A stretch of 13,932 nt of DNA from CAZNMF01 sp964573795 (GCA_964573795.1 CAZNMF010000395.1:1-13932), one strand, 5' to 3'. Positions 1 through 7,604 are shown, counted from the stretch's first letter. Program-made: numbers and translations. The notes: generated by a model from the sequence alone, not told the origin.

Positions 1-2089
1 CCGAGTCGCGGTCGGCGAAGGAGATCGTGCGAACGATCCCGATGACCGTTCGCGCGTGCGGCGTCGCGCTCTGGAGCGTGACGGCCTGCCGGCCGAGCGC
101 GCGTCCGTCCGGCCACAGCGTGGCGGCGGCGCGCTCGTCGATGACGGCCACCGGTGCGTCGGCGAATGCCTCCTCGTCGGAGTACAGCCGGCCCTCGACG
201 AGCTGCACGCGAACGGTGTCGAGGAACGCGCGATCCGCGGGATACGCGATCGCTTGCGTGTCCGAGTTGGCGGCGCTCTCGGCGCGGCGCAGGGCGGCGG
301 GGAGCGTGACGCCGGGCAAGCCAGACGTCAGGCCTACACGAACGCCCGTTTGCTGCTCGACGCGCCGCAAGACGTCCCGAGACAACGCGTGCGCGCGCGG
401 CAGGCCTTCGGGACTGAAGTATTCGCGAGGCAGCGTGACGTACGCCGCGTGGACGTCCGAATAGTCGATGCCGTGCGTCGACGCCTGCAGCTTGACGAAG
501 CTGCTCGCGAGCAGCACGGCCGTGACCAGCACGCTGACCGCGACGCCGGCCTGAATGGACGTCAGCAGTCGATCGGCGCTCGTCCATCCCCGACGGACGC
601 GCGTCCCGGCGCCCGCGATCGTCCGATGATCATCGCGCCTCGCTGACAGCCACGCTGGCGCGACGCCGAAGGTCACGAACGCGAGGGCAGTCACGCCGAT
701 CGTTGCGGCGACGATGCGCCCGTCCAGAGACGCGGGCATGAGCCGATAGACGTGTCCAAGCTTCGGCGCAACCGCCATGGCGATCGAAAAGAGGACCTTG
801 CCCGCGCCCAGCGATGCGCCCGCGCCCAGCGCCGCCAGCAGGAACGACTCCGTCAGCAGGAGCCGCGCAATCGCGAGACGTCCGGCGCCGATGGCTCGCC
901 GCACCGAAAGCTCGCGCGCGCGATCCGTCGCGCGTGCCAGCGACAGGTGCACGAGATTCGCGATCGCGAGCACCAGCACGCAGACGCAGGTGCCGAGCAA
1001 CAGCAGGATCTTCGGTCGCACGGTGCTGAACAGGACGTCGCGGATGGGCCGCAGCGCGACCGTGCGCGATGTCCCGGACGCTGACGCGCGATCGTTGGCG
1101 GCGACGATCGCCTGCAGCTCCGCCTGCGCCGCGTCGAGCGACGTGTCGTGACGCACGCGCGCGAACAGGACCGCCCGCGCGTTCGGGCTCGACGCCGCAG
1201 CAATGCCGCGGCTCGGCGCGAGGAACAGCGGCCGCTCGTTGAGCAGATCGGGAAGCACGAAGTCGTGCGGCAGCACGCCGACGACGCGCACGCTCGTCCT
1301 CGTGAAGTCGAACACCTCGACAGGGACGACGCGCCCGACGATGTCCGGCGCGCCGCCGAATGCCCGCAACCAGAGGTCGTCGGTGATCAGGATCGGTTGA
1401 ATCGGCGCGTGCGGCGCGGGCTCGGCCAGGCTCACCGCGCGCGCGTATTCATCCGGCTCGAACAACCGGCCCAGCAACGGCCGAGTGCCGAGCATCTCGA
1501 AGAAGCCGTCGGTGACGTTGTAGCCAAGAAAGCTCTTGTCGGCGATCGGCGTTCCCGGCAGGCGAGTGATGACCGGCCCGTCAAAGGTGCCGACGCTGGC
1601 GATCGTCGACGCGCGCGTGGCGCCGACGTAGTCGGCGGCCGTCGCGGCTCCGGGACCCGGACGGCCGTTGCTGACGATGACCCGCACGACACGATCGCCG
1701 TCCGGATACGGCAACGGCCGGAACAGCATGGGATCGGCCAGCGTGAGAACGGCGGCGATCGATCCGACGGACAACGCGATCGTCGCGACGACGACGGCCG
1801 AGAACAGCGGTGCGCGCCGCACGGCGCGGAACGCGAGACGCAGATCGGCGCGCCATCCCGGCAACCAGCGGCGCAGCCGGTCCGCAACGGCCCGCGCGGA
1901 CGCGACGCACGCATCCATCACCGCGCGGCCCCACAGCCGCAGCGCACCCAGCGCGCCGCCGCGCTCGCGTTCGATCGTCATCAAGTCGGCCAGATCGCGA
2001 ACGGCCTCGTCACGCGCGTGCGGACGCAGGTCGAGCGGCAGCCATGCGAGCAACCGTCGAAAGAGGCGAACGAGCAGGGGCTCGCGCAT
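1..2089 (-). CDS. ADOP-type FtsX/MacB-like permease, partial at left edge
   Basis: The reading frame is open from the ATG at 2089 to the left edge, giving 696 complete codons without a stop; the C-terminus lies outside the window. I translated it by hand. Residues 1-80 form a basic and helical soluble prefix of the kind found on acidobacterial ADOP proteins. A membrane segment at about 97-117 is followed by the LFRPLPYPD stretch typical of the MacB periplasmic core domain. Residues about 360-480 hold the FtsX core: two or three hydrophobic segments around the family motif ELSVRRAIGAGRLAIARLLL, then a fourth. A further segment at about 508-531 starts the second half. Full ADOPs have about 800-900 residues, so the last three membrane segments are missing. 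ADOPs lack their own ATPase, and their substrate is generally unknown. The start lies 5 nt after the padR stop, so the two are probably co-transcribed. No strong Shine-Dalgarno precedes the start, which suggests translational coupling. Confidence 0.9.
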   Translation of the reverse strand, partial: MREPLLVRLFRRLLAWLPLDLRPHARDEAVRDLADLMTIERERGGALGALRLWGRAVMDACVASARAVADRLRRWLPGWRADLRLAFRAVRRAPLFSAVVVATIALSVGSIAAVLTLADPMLFRPLPYPDGDRVVRVIVSNGRPGPGAATAADYVGATRASTIASVGTFDGPVITRLPGTPIADKSFLGYNVTDGFFEMLGTRPLLGRLFEPDEYARAVSLAEPAPHAPIQPILITDDLWLRAFGGAPDIVGRVVPVEVFDFTRTSVRVVGVLPHDFVLPDLLNERPLFLAPSRGIAAASSPNARAVLFARVRHDTSLDAAQAELQAIVAANDRASASGTSRTVALRPIRDVLFSTVRPKILLLLGTCVCVLVLAIANLVHLSLARATDRARELSVRRAIGAGRLAIARLLLTESFLLAALGAGASLGAGKVLFSIAMAVAPKLGHVYRLMPASLDGRIVAATIGVTALAFVTFGVAPAWLSARRDDHRTIAGAGTRVRRGWTSADRLLTSIQAGVAVSVLVTAVLLASSFVKLQASTHGIDYSDVHAAYVTLPREYFSPEGLPRAHALSRDVLRRVEQQTGVRVGLTSGLPGVTLPAALRRAESAANSDTQAIAYPADRAFLDTVRVQLVEGRLYSDEEAFADAPVAVIDERAAATLWPDGRALGRQAVTLQSATPHARTVIGIVRTISFADRDS

Positions 2090-2094
2090 GACGG

Positions 2095-2412
2095 CTACGC
2101 CTGAAAGACCTTGCCGAGGCGGACGAGCGTCGTCAGGCGCCGCATCTCTGCGCGAGCGGCGGCACGGCCGGCGGCCGTCACGCGGTAGTAGCGGCGCCGC
2201 GCGTCGTCCGAGGCCGTGTCGCGCGGCGGCGCGCATTCCTCGACGAGCTTCGCCTCCACCATCCGCGCGATCGTCGTGTACAGCGTGCCGGGCAGGATGC
2301 GGATTTCACCGCCGCTCCGTTCCGCGATGTCCTGCATGATCGCGTAGCCGTGCTTCGTCTCGACGCCAAGGGCAAGCAGGACGTGCAGCGCGGGCTCGTT
2401 CAGACGTAGCAT
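2095..2412 (-). CDS. PadR-family transcriptional regulator
   Basis: A 105-aa winged-helix regulator. The family motifs are clear: HGYAIMQDI at residues 21-29 (helix 2), LPGTLYTTIARM at 40-51 (recognition helix) and RRRYYRVTAAGR at 72-83 (wing and start of the dimerisation helix). It is the short form of the family, with one C-terminal helix. I chose the ATG at 2412 because MLRLNEPALHVLLAL is the usual N-terminus; the frame continues 72 codons upstream, but that would run through the promoter and the divergent gene. In Acidobacteriota such short PadR proteins commonly sit directly before an ADOP permease, as here (5-nt gap). By family analogy it is a ligand-responsive repressor of itself and the permease. 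A perfect palindrome just upstream (2421-2441) is the obvious operator candidate. Confidence 0.93.
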   Translation of the reverse strand: MLRLNEPALHVLLALGVETKHGYAIMQDIAERSGGEIRILPGTLYTTIARMVEAKLVEECAPPRDTASDDARRRYYRVTAAGRAAARAEMRRLTTLVRLGKVFQA

Positions 2413-2448
2413 GTGGCCAACTATATTTGTACGGAATATAGATCGCAA
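2413..2448 (-). promoter_or_regulatory. padR promoter with overlapping palindromic operator; predicts leaderless mRNA
   Basis: Reading toward padR there is a -35-like TTGCGA (2448-2443, 4/6 match), a 17-bp spacer and a -10 TATAGT (2425-2420, 5/6), then exactly 7 nt to the ATG at 2412. Transcription would therefore start at or beside the A of the start codon, which fits the absence of any Shine-Dalgarno. A perfect inverted repeat, CTATATT (2421-2427), 7-nt centre TGTACGG, AATATAG (2435-2441), overlaps the -10 and spacer, as expected for an autorepressor site. This AT-rich patch stands out in a GC-rich window. The palindrome and spacing are seen directly; promoter activity and PadR binding are inferred. 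Confidence 0.6.
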
Positions 2449-2460
2449 GACCGGCGCCGA

Positions 2461-2477
2461 ACACCGCCGATCGGTGT
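2461..2477. repeat. Short inverted repeat in the padR divergent region
   Basis: ACACCG (2461-2466) and CGGTGT (2472-2477) form a perfect 6-bp stem with a 5-nt centre, CCGAT. It lies 17 nt before the ATG at 2495 and about 20 nt from the main palindrome, so it could be a second operator half, an mRNA hairpin in the leader of the plus-strand gene, or chance in GC-rich DNA. Confidence 0.3.
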
Positions 2478-2494
2478 CCAATACCCCGACGCCC

Positions 2495-2983
2495 ATGGCC
2501 GATTCTCGCGAGGCGCCCGAGCGCGACGCCCCGACGCCGCGGCTGCGGCAGCTCCTGCCCATCCTGCTCATCGCGCCGTACGTCGCGTTCTGCGCGTGCT
2601 GGATCGCGGACGATGAGCCGATCAACACGGTCGTGACCGTCGCGATCGCCGCGGTGGCTGCGGCGTTATTGGGCCTGCCCGCGCTGTTCTGGGCGCTCGA
2701 TCACGGGCGCGCGGGCGTCGGGACGCTGATGGCGCTCGGCGCGGCGACGGGCGTCCTGCCGCTTCTGCTCGCGCTGGCCAGCGGCGCGCTCGGACTCGGC
2801 GCGCGACAGGGGGTGCACGCGCTCCTTTTCGTGCTGCGTGAAGGCGCGCCCTTGCCCGCGTTCGGCGTGCCGTCCTGGCGCCGATTCGCGGCCATCGAGC
2901 TCACCGCCAGTGCGATCGGCGCTGCGAGCGGCGCGCTGTACTGGCTCCTGTTCCTGAAACTGGCCCGCCGCGTGCGTCGGTGA
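2495..2983 (+). CDS. Four-helix integral membrane protein of unknown function
   Basis: A 162-aa protein I do not assign to a family. After a charged N-terminal tail of about 18 residues there are four hydrophobic segments at roughly 19-38, 45-68, 74-103 and 130-156, and a basic C-terminal tail (LARRVRR) that would favour a cytoplasmic end. The loop at 38-44 is acidic (ADDEP). The start at 2495 is preferred because upstream codons fall within the padR promoter and palindrome; an in-frame GTG at 2474 is possible. Neither start has a visible Shine-Dalgarno. The gene diverges from padR and could share its operator. It is followed at short distance by the secreted protein and the M16 peptidase on the same strand, so it may be the first gene of that operon. 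Confidence 0.75.
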   Translation: MADSREAPERDAPTPRLRQLLPILLIAPYVAFCACWIADDEPINTVVTVAIAAVAAALLGLPALFWALDHGRAGVGTLMALGAATGVLPLLLALASGALGLGARQGVHALLFVLREGAPLPAFGVPSWRRFAAIELTASAIGAASGALYWLLFLKLARRVRR

Positions 2984-2992
2984 CCGCCGACG
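2975..2992 (+). other. Small hairpin across the stop codon of the membrane protein gene
   Basis: CGTCGG (2975-2980) and CCGACG (2987-2992) pair perfectly around a 6-nt loop containing the TGA stop. There is no T-run after it, so it is not a convincing intrinsic terminator; it might attenuate or protect the transcript, or be chance. Confidence 0.25.
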
Positions 2993-3035
2993 GGGCGCTT
3001 GCGGTAGGATGAGCGCCTCCCAACCTGAGCCGCGG

Positions 3036-3911
3036 ATGCGCCGCCTCCTCTGCCTCGCCACGGTCGTCGCGCTCCTGTCGCCAGGGCTCTCGTCCCGCGC
3101 GCCCGGCGAGGCATCCGGCACGGTCACTGTCACCGGGATGGGCACGATCGCGCCGACGCACGCCGTCGCGTATCTCACGCGCGATCGCCGAAACGCGCGC
3201 GAGTCCAGGACCGAAGTCCTCCTCACCGACGCCGTCGTCGACGCCGCCGCGATTCACGCGGCGTTCGATCCGCACATGGCCGCCATCAACGACGAAGCCA
3301 TCAGGGACCGCAATTACGTGCTGCTGTGGATCGGCTCGGACGGCTCGGTCGGCATGAACGCGACGTTCTCGAAGACGATGACGCAATTCGTCGACGACAC
3401 GAGCGGCGGGCTGCACGTCACGTGGACGACGCGATCGGCGGCACGGCTCGACGGCCGCGTCTTCTCGACCGCGCCGATCCGGACGATGGACGGGACGACG
3501 TACACGGTCGATCTGCGCTTCGCCGTCGACGTGCCGTCCGCGGCCGCCGGTGAGGCGCTCCCGGCGGGCGGCGGCGATCCCGGCAAAGCCCTGCTCGCGT
3601 TTCTTGACGCCGTGGCCGCCGGGAACTGGGACGCGATTCGCGCGGCCTCGTCTCCCGCGGCGCTGCAGATCTTCGACAAGAGCTACAACACGCCGCAGGA
3701 GAACGCGACAGACGCGGCCGACCTGATCGGCGCGTGGATCCCGAAGGAGAAGCGCGTCGTCGCGCGTGGGCTGCTGTCCGGCGCCAGCGCGATGCTCGAC
3801 GTCGAAGGCGAGATGTTCCCCGGCACGATGGGCTTGTCACGCGTCCGGATGGTGAAAGCGGGGTCGGTCTGGCAATTCGATCGTGCGGCGATGGCTGGCA
3901 TGCTGCCGTAG
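3036..3911 (+). CDS. Secreted protein of unknown function
   Basis: A 291-aa protein when started at the ATG at 3036, which places a clean signal peptide at the N-terminus (MRRLLCLATVVALLSPG, cleavage probably near residues 21-26). An upstream in-frame ATG at 3009 would add nine residues, but its only purine stretch (GGTAGG) is too close to serve as a Shine-Dalgarno. I see two parts. Residues about 28-168 are beta-rich, with GTVTVTGMGTIAP at the start and TYTVDLRFAVDV at the end. Residues about 181-291 begin with a helix reading ALLAFLDAVAAGNWDAIRA and end in strands. The second part resembles an NTF2-like/DUF4878-type fold by pattern only. No catalytic motif is evident. It lies 52 nt after the membrane protein gene and 27 nt before the M16 peptidase gene, so a shared operon and a periplasmic job are likely. 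Confidence 0.7.
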   Translation: MRRLLCLATVVALLSPGLSSRAPGEASGTVTVTGMGTIAPTHAVAYLTRDRRNARESRTEVLLTDAVVDAAAIHAAFDPHMAAINDEAIRDRNYVLLWIGSDGSVGMNATFSKTMTQFVDDTSGGLHVTWTTRSAARLDGRVFSTAPIRTMDGTTYTVDLRFAVDVPSAAAGEALPAGGGDPGKALLAFLDAVAAGNWDAIRAASSPAALQIFDKSYNTPQENATDAADLIGAWIPKEKRVVARGLLSGASAMLDVEGEMFPGTMGLSRVRMVKAGSVWQFDRAAMAGMLP

Positions 3912-3938
3912 CCATCTGTGCACGAGAGGGATGGAGTC

Positions 3939-6851
3939 ATGCGTCTGTTACGCGCTGCAGCGGTCGTCGCCCTGCTCTCAGCGGTCCTCTCGATCGTCGC
4001 GTCCGTGACACCCGCGAGGATGCATGCGGCGGAGGGCGATCTCCTGCCGTTCGCCGCCACGGAGGTGACGCTGCCCAATCAGCTCCGCGTCATCGTCGTG
4101 CCGACGGGCTTTCCGAACCTCGTGAGCATCCAGATTCCGGTGCAGGTCGGATCGCGCAACGAAGTCGAGCCGGGCAAGACGGGATTCGCGCACTTCTTCG
4201 AGCACCTGATGTTCCGCGGCACGCCGAGCACGCCGCCCGAGAAGTTCCGCGAGGTCATGAGCCGGGCCGGTGCGCGTGACAACGCGGGGACCGGTCCCGA
4301 TAGCACGGCGTACTACGCGACGTTCGCGAAGGAGCAGTTGGAGTCCGTCGTCGCGCTCTACGCCGACGTCTTCCAGCATCTCTCGTTCTCGGAGGCGGAC
4401 TTCAAGACGGAGGCTCGCGCTGTGCTCGGCGAGTACAACAGGAACGCCGCCAATCCGGCGCTGCGGCTCAACGAGGTCCGGTCGAACGAGTTCTTCCAAC
4501 GGCATCCGTACAAGCACACGACGCTCGGCTTCGTCGCGGACATCGAGAACATGCCGAACGAGTACGACTACGCGAAGACGTTCTTCGCGCGCTGGTATCG
4601 CCCGCACACCACGACGGTGATCGTCGCCGGCGACGTCACGGCCGCGCAGGTGCTGCCGTTGATCCGGAAGTACTGGGGCGAATGGGCGGACGACACGTCG
4701 CCGGCAATCGAGATTCCCGCCGAGGCGCCGCCGAGCGGGCCACGATACGCGCACGCGCCGTGGCCGAGCCCGACGCTGCCGTACTTGAGCGTCGCGTTCC
4801 CGTCGCCGGCGTTCGACGAGACCGGCAAGGCATGGGCGGCGCTCGCTCTGCTGGGAGATTTGTACTTCGGCGAGACGTCGGCGCTCTACAAGCGGCTCGT
4901 CGTCGCCGAGCAGAAAGTCGATCAGTTCGGCGCCGGTGCGCGCCCGAGCGTCGATCCGTCGCTGTTCACCGTGCAGGCGCGCGTGAAGAGTCCGGCGGAC
5001 GTCGTCTACGTGCGCGATCAGATCCTCGCGACGATCGCCGCGGCGCGGGAGAAGCTTGTGCCCGCGCAGCAATTGACGGACGCGAAGGCCCACAATCGGT
5101 ATGCCCTGACGCGCACGCTGACCAGCACCGACAGCATTGCAAGACTCGTCGCCCAGTTCGTCGTGTACCGGCGCTCGTATGGGACGCTGAACACGCATTT
5201 CCGCACGATAGAGACCGTCACGCCGGCCGACATCCAGGCGGCCGCGCGCCGCTACTTCACGGACGCCGGGCTGACCGTCACGACACTCTCGCACGATCCG
5301 CTGCCGCCCGCGATTCAACGGGCGCCGGCGCTCGGCACGATTCGCCCCGCGGACGCCTTCGCCGAGTCGCCGGCTCCGCCGCCGGTGACGGCCTTGTCTG
5401 CTGGATCGCCGGCCACCAGTGACGCGTCGCTTCATCTGGTGCTGCAGAAATCGCTGCTGCCGCGGCTCGACGTCAAGCTCCTCTTCACGGTGGGATCGGC
5501 GCACGATCCGGCCGGCAAGGAAGGCCTGGGCGCGTTGACCGCGGCGATGATCGCCGACGGCGGATCGACGACGCTCACGATCGATCAAATCAACGCGGCG
5601 CTGTACCCGATGGCGGGCAACTTCACCGCGCGCGTGGACAAGGAGATGACCACGTTCACCGGCGCCGTGCCTCGTGATGAGTGGGCGCGCTTCTTCGGCA
5701 CGACGCTGCCGCAGCTGCTCGATCCTGGCTTCCGTGACGAGGACTTCGCGCGGCTGAAGGACGCGCAGCTCAACGCGCTGACGCAGGATCTACGCTCGAA
5801 CAACGAAGAGGAGCTCGGCAAGGAGCGGCTGCAGACGAACCTGTTCCGCGGCACACCGTACGGCCACGTCGCGCTGGGCACCGTCGCCGGCATCCGCGCG
5901 ATCACGATCGACGACGTCCGCCGGTTCGCGCGCGAGATGTACACCCGCGCGAACCTCACGGTCGGCGTCAACGGCGACGCGCCGGACGAGATGCTGCGCG
6001 CGCTCCGCGTGAGCCTCGCACGGCTGCCCGCGGGCACGCCCGCGCCGCGCGTCGCGGTCACCGGCACCCGGCCGTCCGGACTCGACGTGGAGATCCTCGA
6101 GAAGGACACGCGTTCGACCGCGATTTCGCTGGGACTGCCAATCGACGTCACGCGCGCCCATCCGGACTTCGTCGCGCTGTCGGTCGCGCGCGCCTGGCTC
6201 GGCGAGCACCGGATCTCGTCGGGCCAGCTCTTTCAGCGCATCCGCGAGATTCGCGGCCTCAACTACGGCGACTACGCGTACATCGAAGCGTTCCCGCGCG
6301 GGATGTTCCAGTTCTTCCCCGACCCCAACATCGCGCGTCAGCGCCAGATCTTCGAGATCTGGATTCGCCCCGTCGTGCCGGTCAACGCGCACATGACGCT
6401 GCGCATCGCGCTGCACGAGCTCGACGCGCTGATCCGGAACGGCCTGACGCCCGCGCAGTTCGAGACGACGCGCGACTACCTGCTGAGCAACGTGTACGTG
6501 ATGACGGCGGAGCAGGATCAGCAGCTCGGGTACGCGCTGGACTCCGCGTGGTACGGCATCGGCGAGTACACCGCGTTCATGCGCGACGGCTTGCGGCGGT
6601 TGACGGTCGATCAGGTGAACGCCGCCATCAAGCGGCACCTGAGCGCGAGCGACCTCTCGATCGTGTTCATCACACAGGACGCTACCGCGTTGAAGCAGGC
6701 GCTCGTCGCCGACGGGCCGTCGTCGATCAAGTACGACGGCGAGAAGCCGGCATCGCTCCTGGACGAGGACCGCGTCATCGGCGCGATCAAGCTGCACATC
6801 GCGCCGGACAAGGTGCGGATCACGCCGATCGACGAGGTCTTTGCGCGATAG
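3939..6851 (+). CDS. Secreted M16-family zinc metallopeptidase (two-half, pitrilysin/PqqL-like)
   Basis: A 970-aa protein with an N-terminal signal peptide (about residues 1-31). The inverted zinc site HxxEH is HFFEH at residues 85-89. E165 in the stretch TEARAVLGEYN completes it, with about 75 residues between as the family requires; E158 is the second conserved glutamate. The second half (about 470-930) repeats the fold without the metal site: the equivalent position reads GLGALTAAMIADGG. That is the normal pairing of an active and an inactive half, here on one chain. The family cleaves peptides and small unfolded proteins in a closed chamber; with a signal peptide it should act in the periplasm. 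The start at 3939 has a good Shine-Dalgarno, AGAGGG at 3925-3930, 8 nt upstream. It is the last gene of the plus-strand cluster. The substrate cannot be read from sequence. Confidence 0.95.
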   Translation: MRLLRAAAVVALLSAVLSIVASVTPARMHAAEGDLLPFAATEVTLPNQLRVIVVPTGFPNLVSIQIPVQVGSRNEVEPGKTGFAHFFEHLMFRGTPSTPPEKFREVMSRAGARDNAGTGPDSTAYYATFAKEQLESVVALYADVFQHLSFSEADFKTEARAVLGEYNRNAANPALRLNEVRSNEFFQRHPYKHTTLGFVADIENMPNEYDYAKTFFARWYRPHTTTVIVAGDVTAAQVLPLIRKYWGEWADDTSPAIEIPAEAPPSGPRYAHAPWPSPTLPYLSVAFPSPAFDETGKAWAALALLGDLYFGETSALYKRLVVAEQKVDQFGAGARPSVDPSLFTVQARVKSPADVVYVRDQILATIAAAREKLVPAQQLTDAKAHNRYALTRTLTSTDSIARLVAQFVVYRRSYGTLNTHFRTIETVTPADIQAAARRYFTDAGLTVTTLSHDPLPPAIQRAPALGTIRPADAFAESPAPPPVTALSAGSPATSDASLHLVLQKSLLPRLDVKLLFTVGSAHDPAGKEGLGALTAAMIADGGSTTLTIDQINAALYPMAGNFTARVDKEMTTFTGAVPRDEWARFFGTTLPQLLDPGFRDEDFARLKDAQLNALTQDLRSNNEEELGKERLQTNLFRGTPYGHVALGTVAGIRAITIDDVRRFAREMYTRANLTVGVNGDAPDEMLRALRVSLARLPAGTPAPRVAVTGTRPSGLDVEILEKDTRSTAISLGLPIDVTRAHPDFVALSVARAWLGEHRISSGQLFQRIREIRGLNYGDYAYIEAFPRGMFQFFPDPNIARQRQIFEIWIRPVVPVNAHMTLRIALHELDALIRNGLTPAQFETTRDYLLSNVYVMTAEQDQQLGYALDSAWYGIGEYTAFMRDGLRRLTVDQVNAAIKRHLSASDLSIVFITQDATALKQALVADGPSSIKYDGEKPASLLDEDRVIGAIKLHIAPDKVRITPIDEVFAR

Positions 6852-6875
6852 GCCGGGACGATCGGCCTGGCCTAT
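6848..6875. terminator. Hairpin between convergent genes, possible bidirectional terminator
   Basis: ATAGGCC (6848-6854) pairs perfectly with GGCCTAT (6869-6875) around a 14-nt loop; an alternative shorter stem uses GGCCT at 6864-6868. It overlaps the TAG of the M16 gene and fills most of the 32-nt gap to the convergent nucleotidyltransferase gene. There is no T-run on either side, so it would be an atypical terminator. Confidence 0.4.
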
Positions 6876-6883
6876 CTGTCGCA

Positions 6884-7372
6884 TCAGTGAGCGGCATCGT
6901 CGCGCTCTTCGCGAATCACTTCGAGCTCGGCAATCGCTTCGAGATCTTTCACGCGGCCGGCCGCGCGCTTGACGGCAATTAGTTGCTCCAGCGACAAGCA
7001 GCGGCATTCGACGCCGAAGACCTGCAGCGCCTCCGTGCGTGGCAGCAACGCGTCATAGCCGCCTCCGCCGGTGATCTCGCCGAGCAGATCAATCGCGCCG
7101 ATGTCGGTGATCAAGGTGAAATTGAGCCCGTGCGTCAGCGTGGCCTCGTCCCACCGGAATGGCAAGCCGGGCGGTGCCCCCCGCAGATAGGGACGGTGGA
7201 CGGCGAGCGCCCGCACGATGTTGGCCATGTTGCCGGGCGTACGCCGATAGACGATGTCGAGATCGAGCGTCAGACGGGCGGATCCATGCGCGGTCGCTGC
7301 AGCGCCGCCGACGACGATGAAGTCGACGTGGGAGTCGTGTAACGTCTGAATCAGGCCGCGAAAGTCGGTCAT
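6884..7372 (-). CDS. Nucleotidyltransferase-fold protein (DUF6036/AbiEii-like), possible toxin-type partner
   Basis: A 162-aa protein with the hallmarks of the polymerase-beta nucleotidyltransferase superfamily: GG at residues 22-23 in VDFIVVGGAAATAHG, the paired metal-binding aspartates D37 and D39 in LTLDLDIV, and a third candidate aspartate D95 in IGAIDLLGEI. The C-terminal stretch LIAVKRAAGRVKDLEAIAEL (131-150) carries the basic residues and Lys-Asp pair seen in DUF6036/AbiEii-type proteins. The family includes toxins and enzymes that transfer nucleotides to RNA or protein; the actual substrate here is unknown. The start ATG overlaps the stop of the 62-aa gene upstream as ATGA (7372-7369), so translation is coupled. 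It is the last gene on this minus-strand run and converges with the M16 gene. Assignment to the fold is firm; toxin activity is inference. Confidence 0.85.
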   Translation of the reverse strand: MTDFRGLIQTLHDSHVDFIVVGGAAATAHGSARLTLDLDIVYRRTPGNMANIVRALAVHRPYLRGAPPGLPFRWDEATLTHGLNFTLITDIGAIDLLGEITGGGGYDALLPRTEALQVFGVECRCLSLEQLIAVKRAAGRVKDLEAIAELEVIREERDDAAH

Positions 7373-7557
7373 CGGCGGCGAGCCCGACGGCCAGCCTCAC
7401 GAAGCTCTTCGGCAAATTCCTGAAGCGCCATGAGTTGCCGGAGTCGCTCTTCCGGCGTCCGGCGCAGGTTCTCTCGAATCAACGTCCGGTCGATCCCGTC
7501 CTTGTAGACATCGATCACGGGATCGGCCACGCTCGGTGGGCGCGCGGCATCGCTCAT
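7369..7557 (-). CDS. Small 62-aa protein paired with the nucleotidyltransferase, antitoxin-like position
   Basis: This 62-residue protein sits inside a much longer open frame but is real on three grounds. It starts 47 nt after the stop of the permease gene, it ends in an ATGA overlap with the nucleotidyltransferase, and it has a compact charged composition. The N-terminal half contains VYKDGIDRTLIRENLRRTPE (17-36), and the C-terminal half is a predicted amphipathic helix (EERLRQLMALQEFAEELREA), ending in a very basic tail (GRRARRR). From memory, short proteins with a similar D-R-T-L-hydrophobic-R-x-N-L core occur beside such nucleotidyltransferases in soil bacteria; I cannot verify this here. 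A labile regulatory or antitoxin role would fit, but no function is demonstrated. It has no clear Shine-Dalgarno. A TACAGT at 7570-7565 lies exactly 7 nt before the ATG and might be a -10 of a leaderless start. Confidence 0.78.
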   Translation of the reverse strand: MSDAARPPSVADPVIDVYKDGIDRTLIRENLRRTPEERLRQLMALQEFAEELREAGRRARRR

Positions 7558-7604
7558 GGCTGTCACTGTACACCGCCGAGGCGCCGCGCGGTCACACCGC
7601 CCGT

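Noticed and set aside
2411..2494. N-terminal extension of the four-helix membrane protein to 2411
   Set aside because: The extra 28 codons run through the padR start and its palindromic promoter, and give a non-hydrophobic tail with no resemblance to a protein start.
2413..2628. 72-codon N-terminal extension of PadR
   Set aside because: It crosses the divergent promoter and the start of the membrane protein gene; PadR proteins of this kind start at MLRLNEPALHVLLAL.
3978..5588. A 536-codon minus-strand frame and similar long frames at 1148-2104 and 5790-7007
   Set aside because: They are antisense or off-frame shadows of the M16 peptidase and ADOP genes: Arg-rich, no motifs, no sensible starts.
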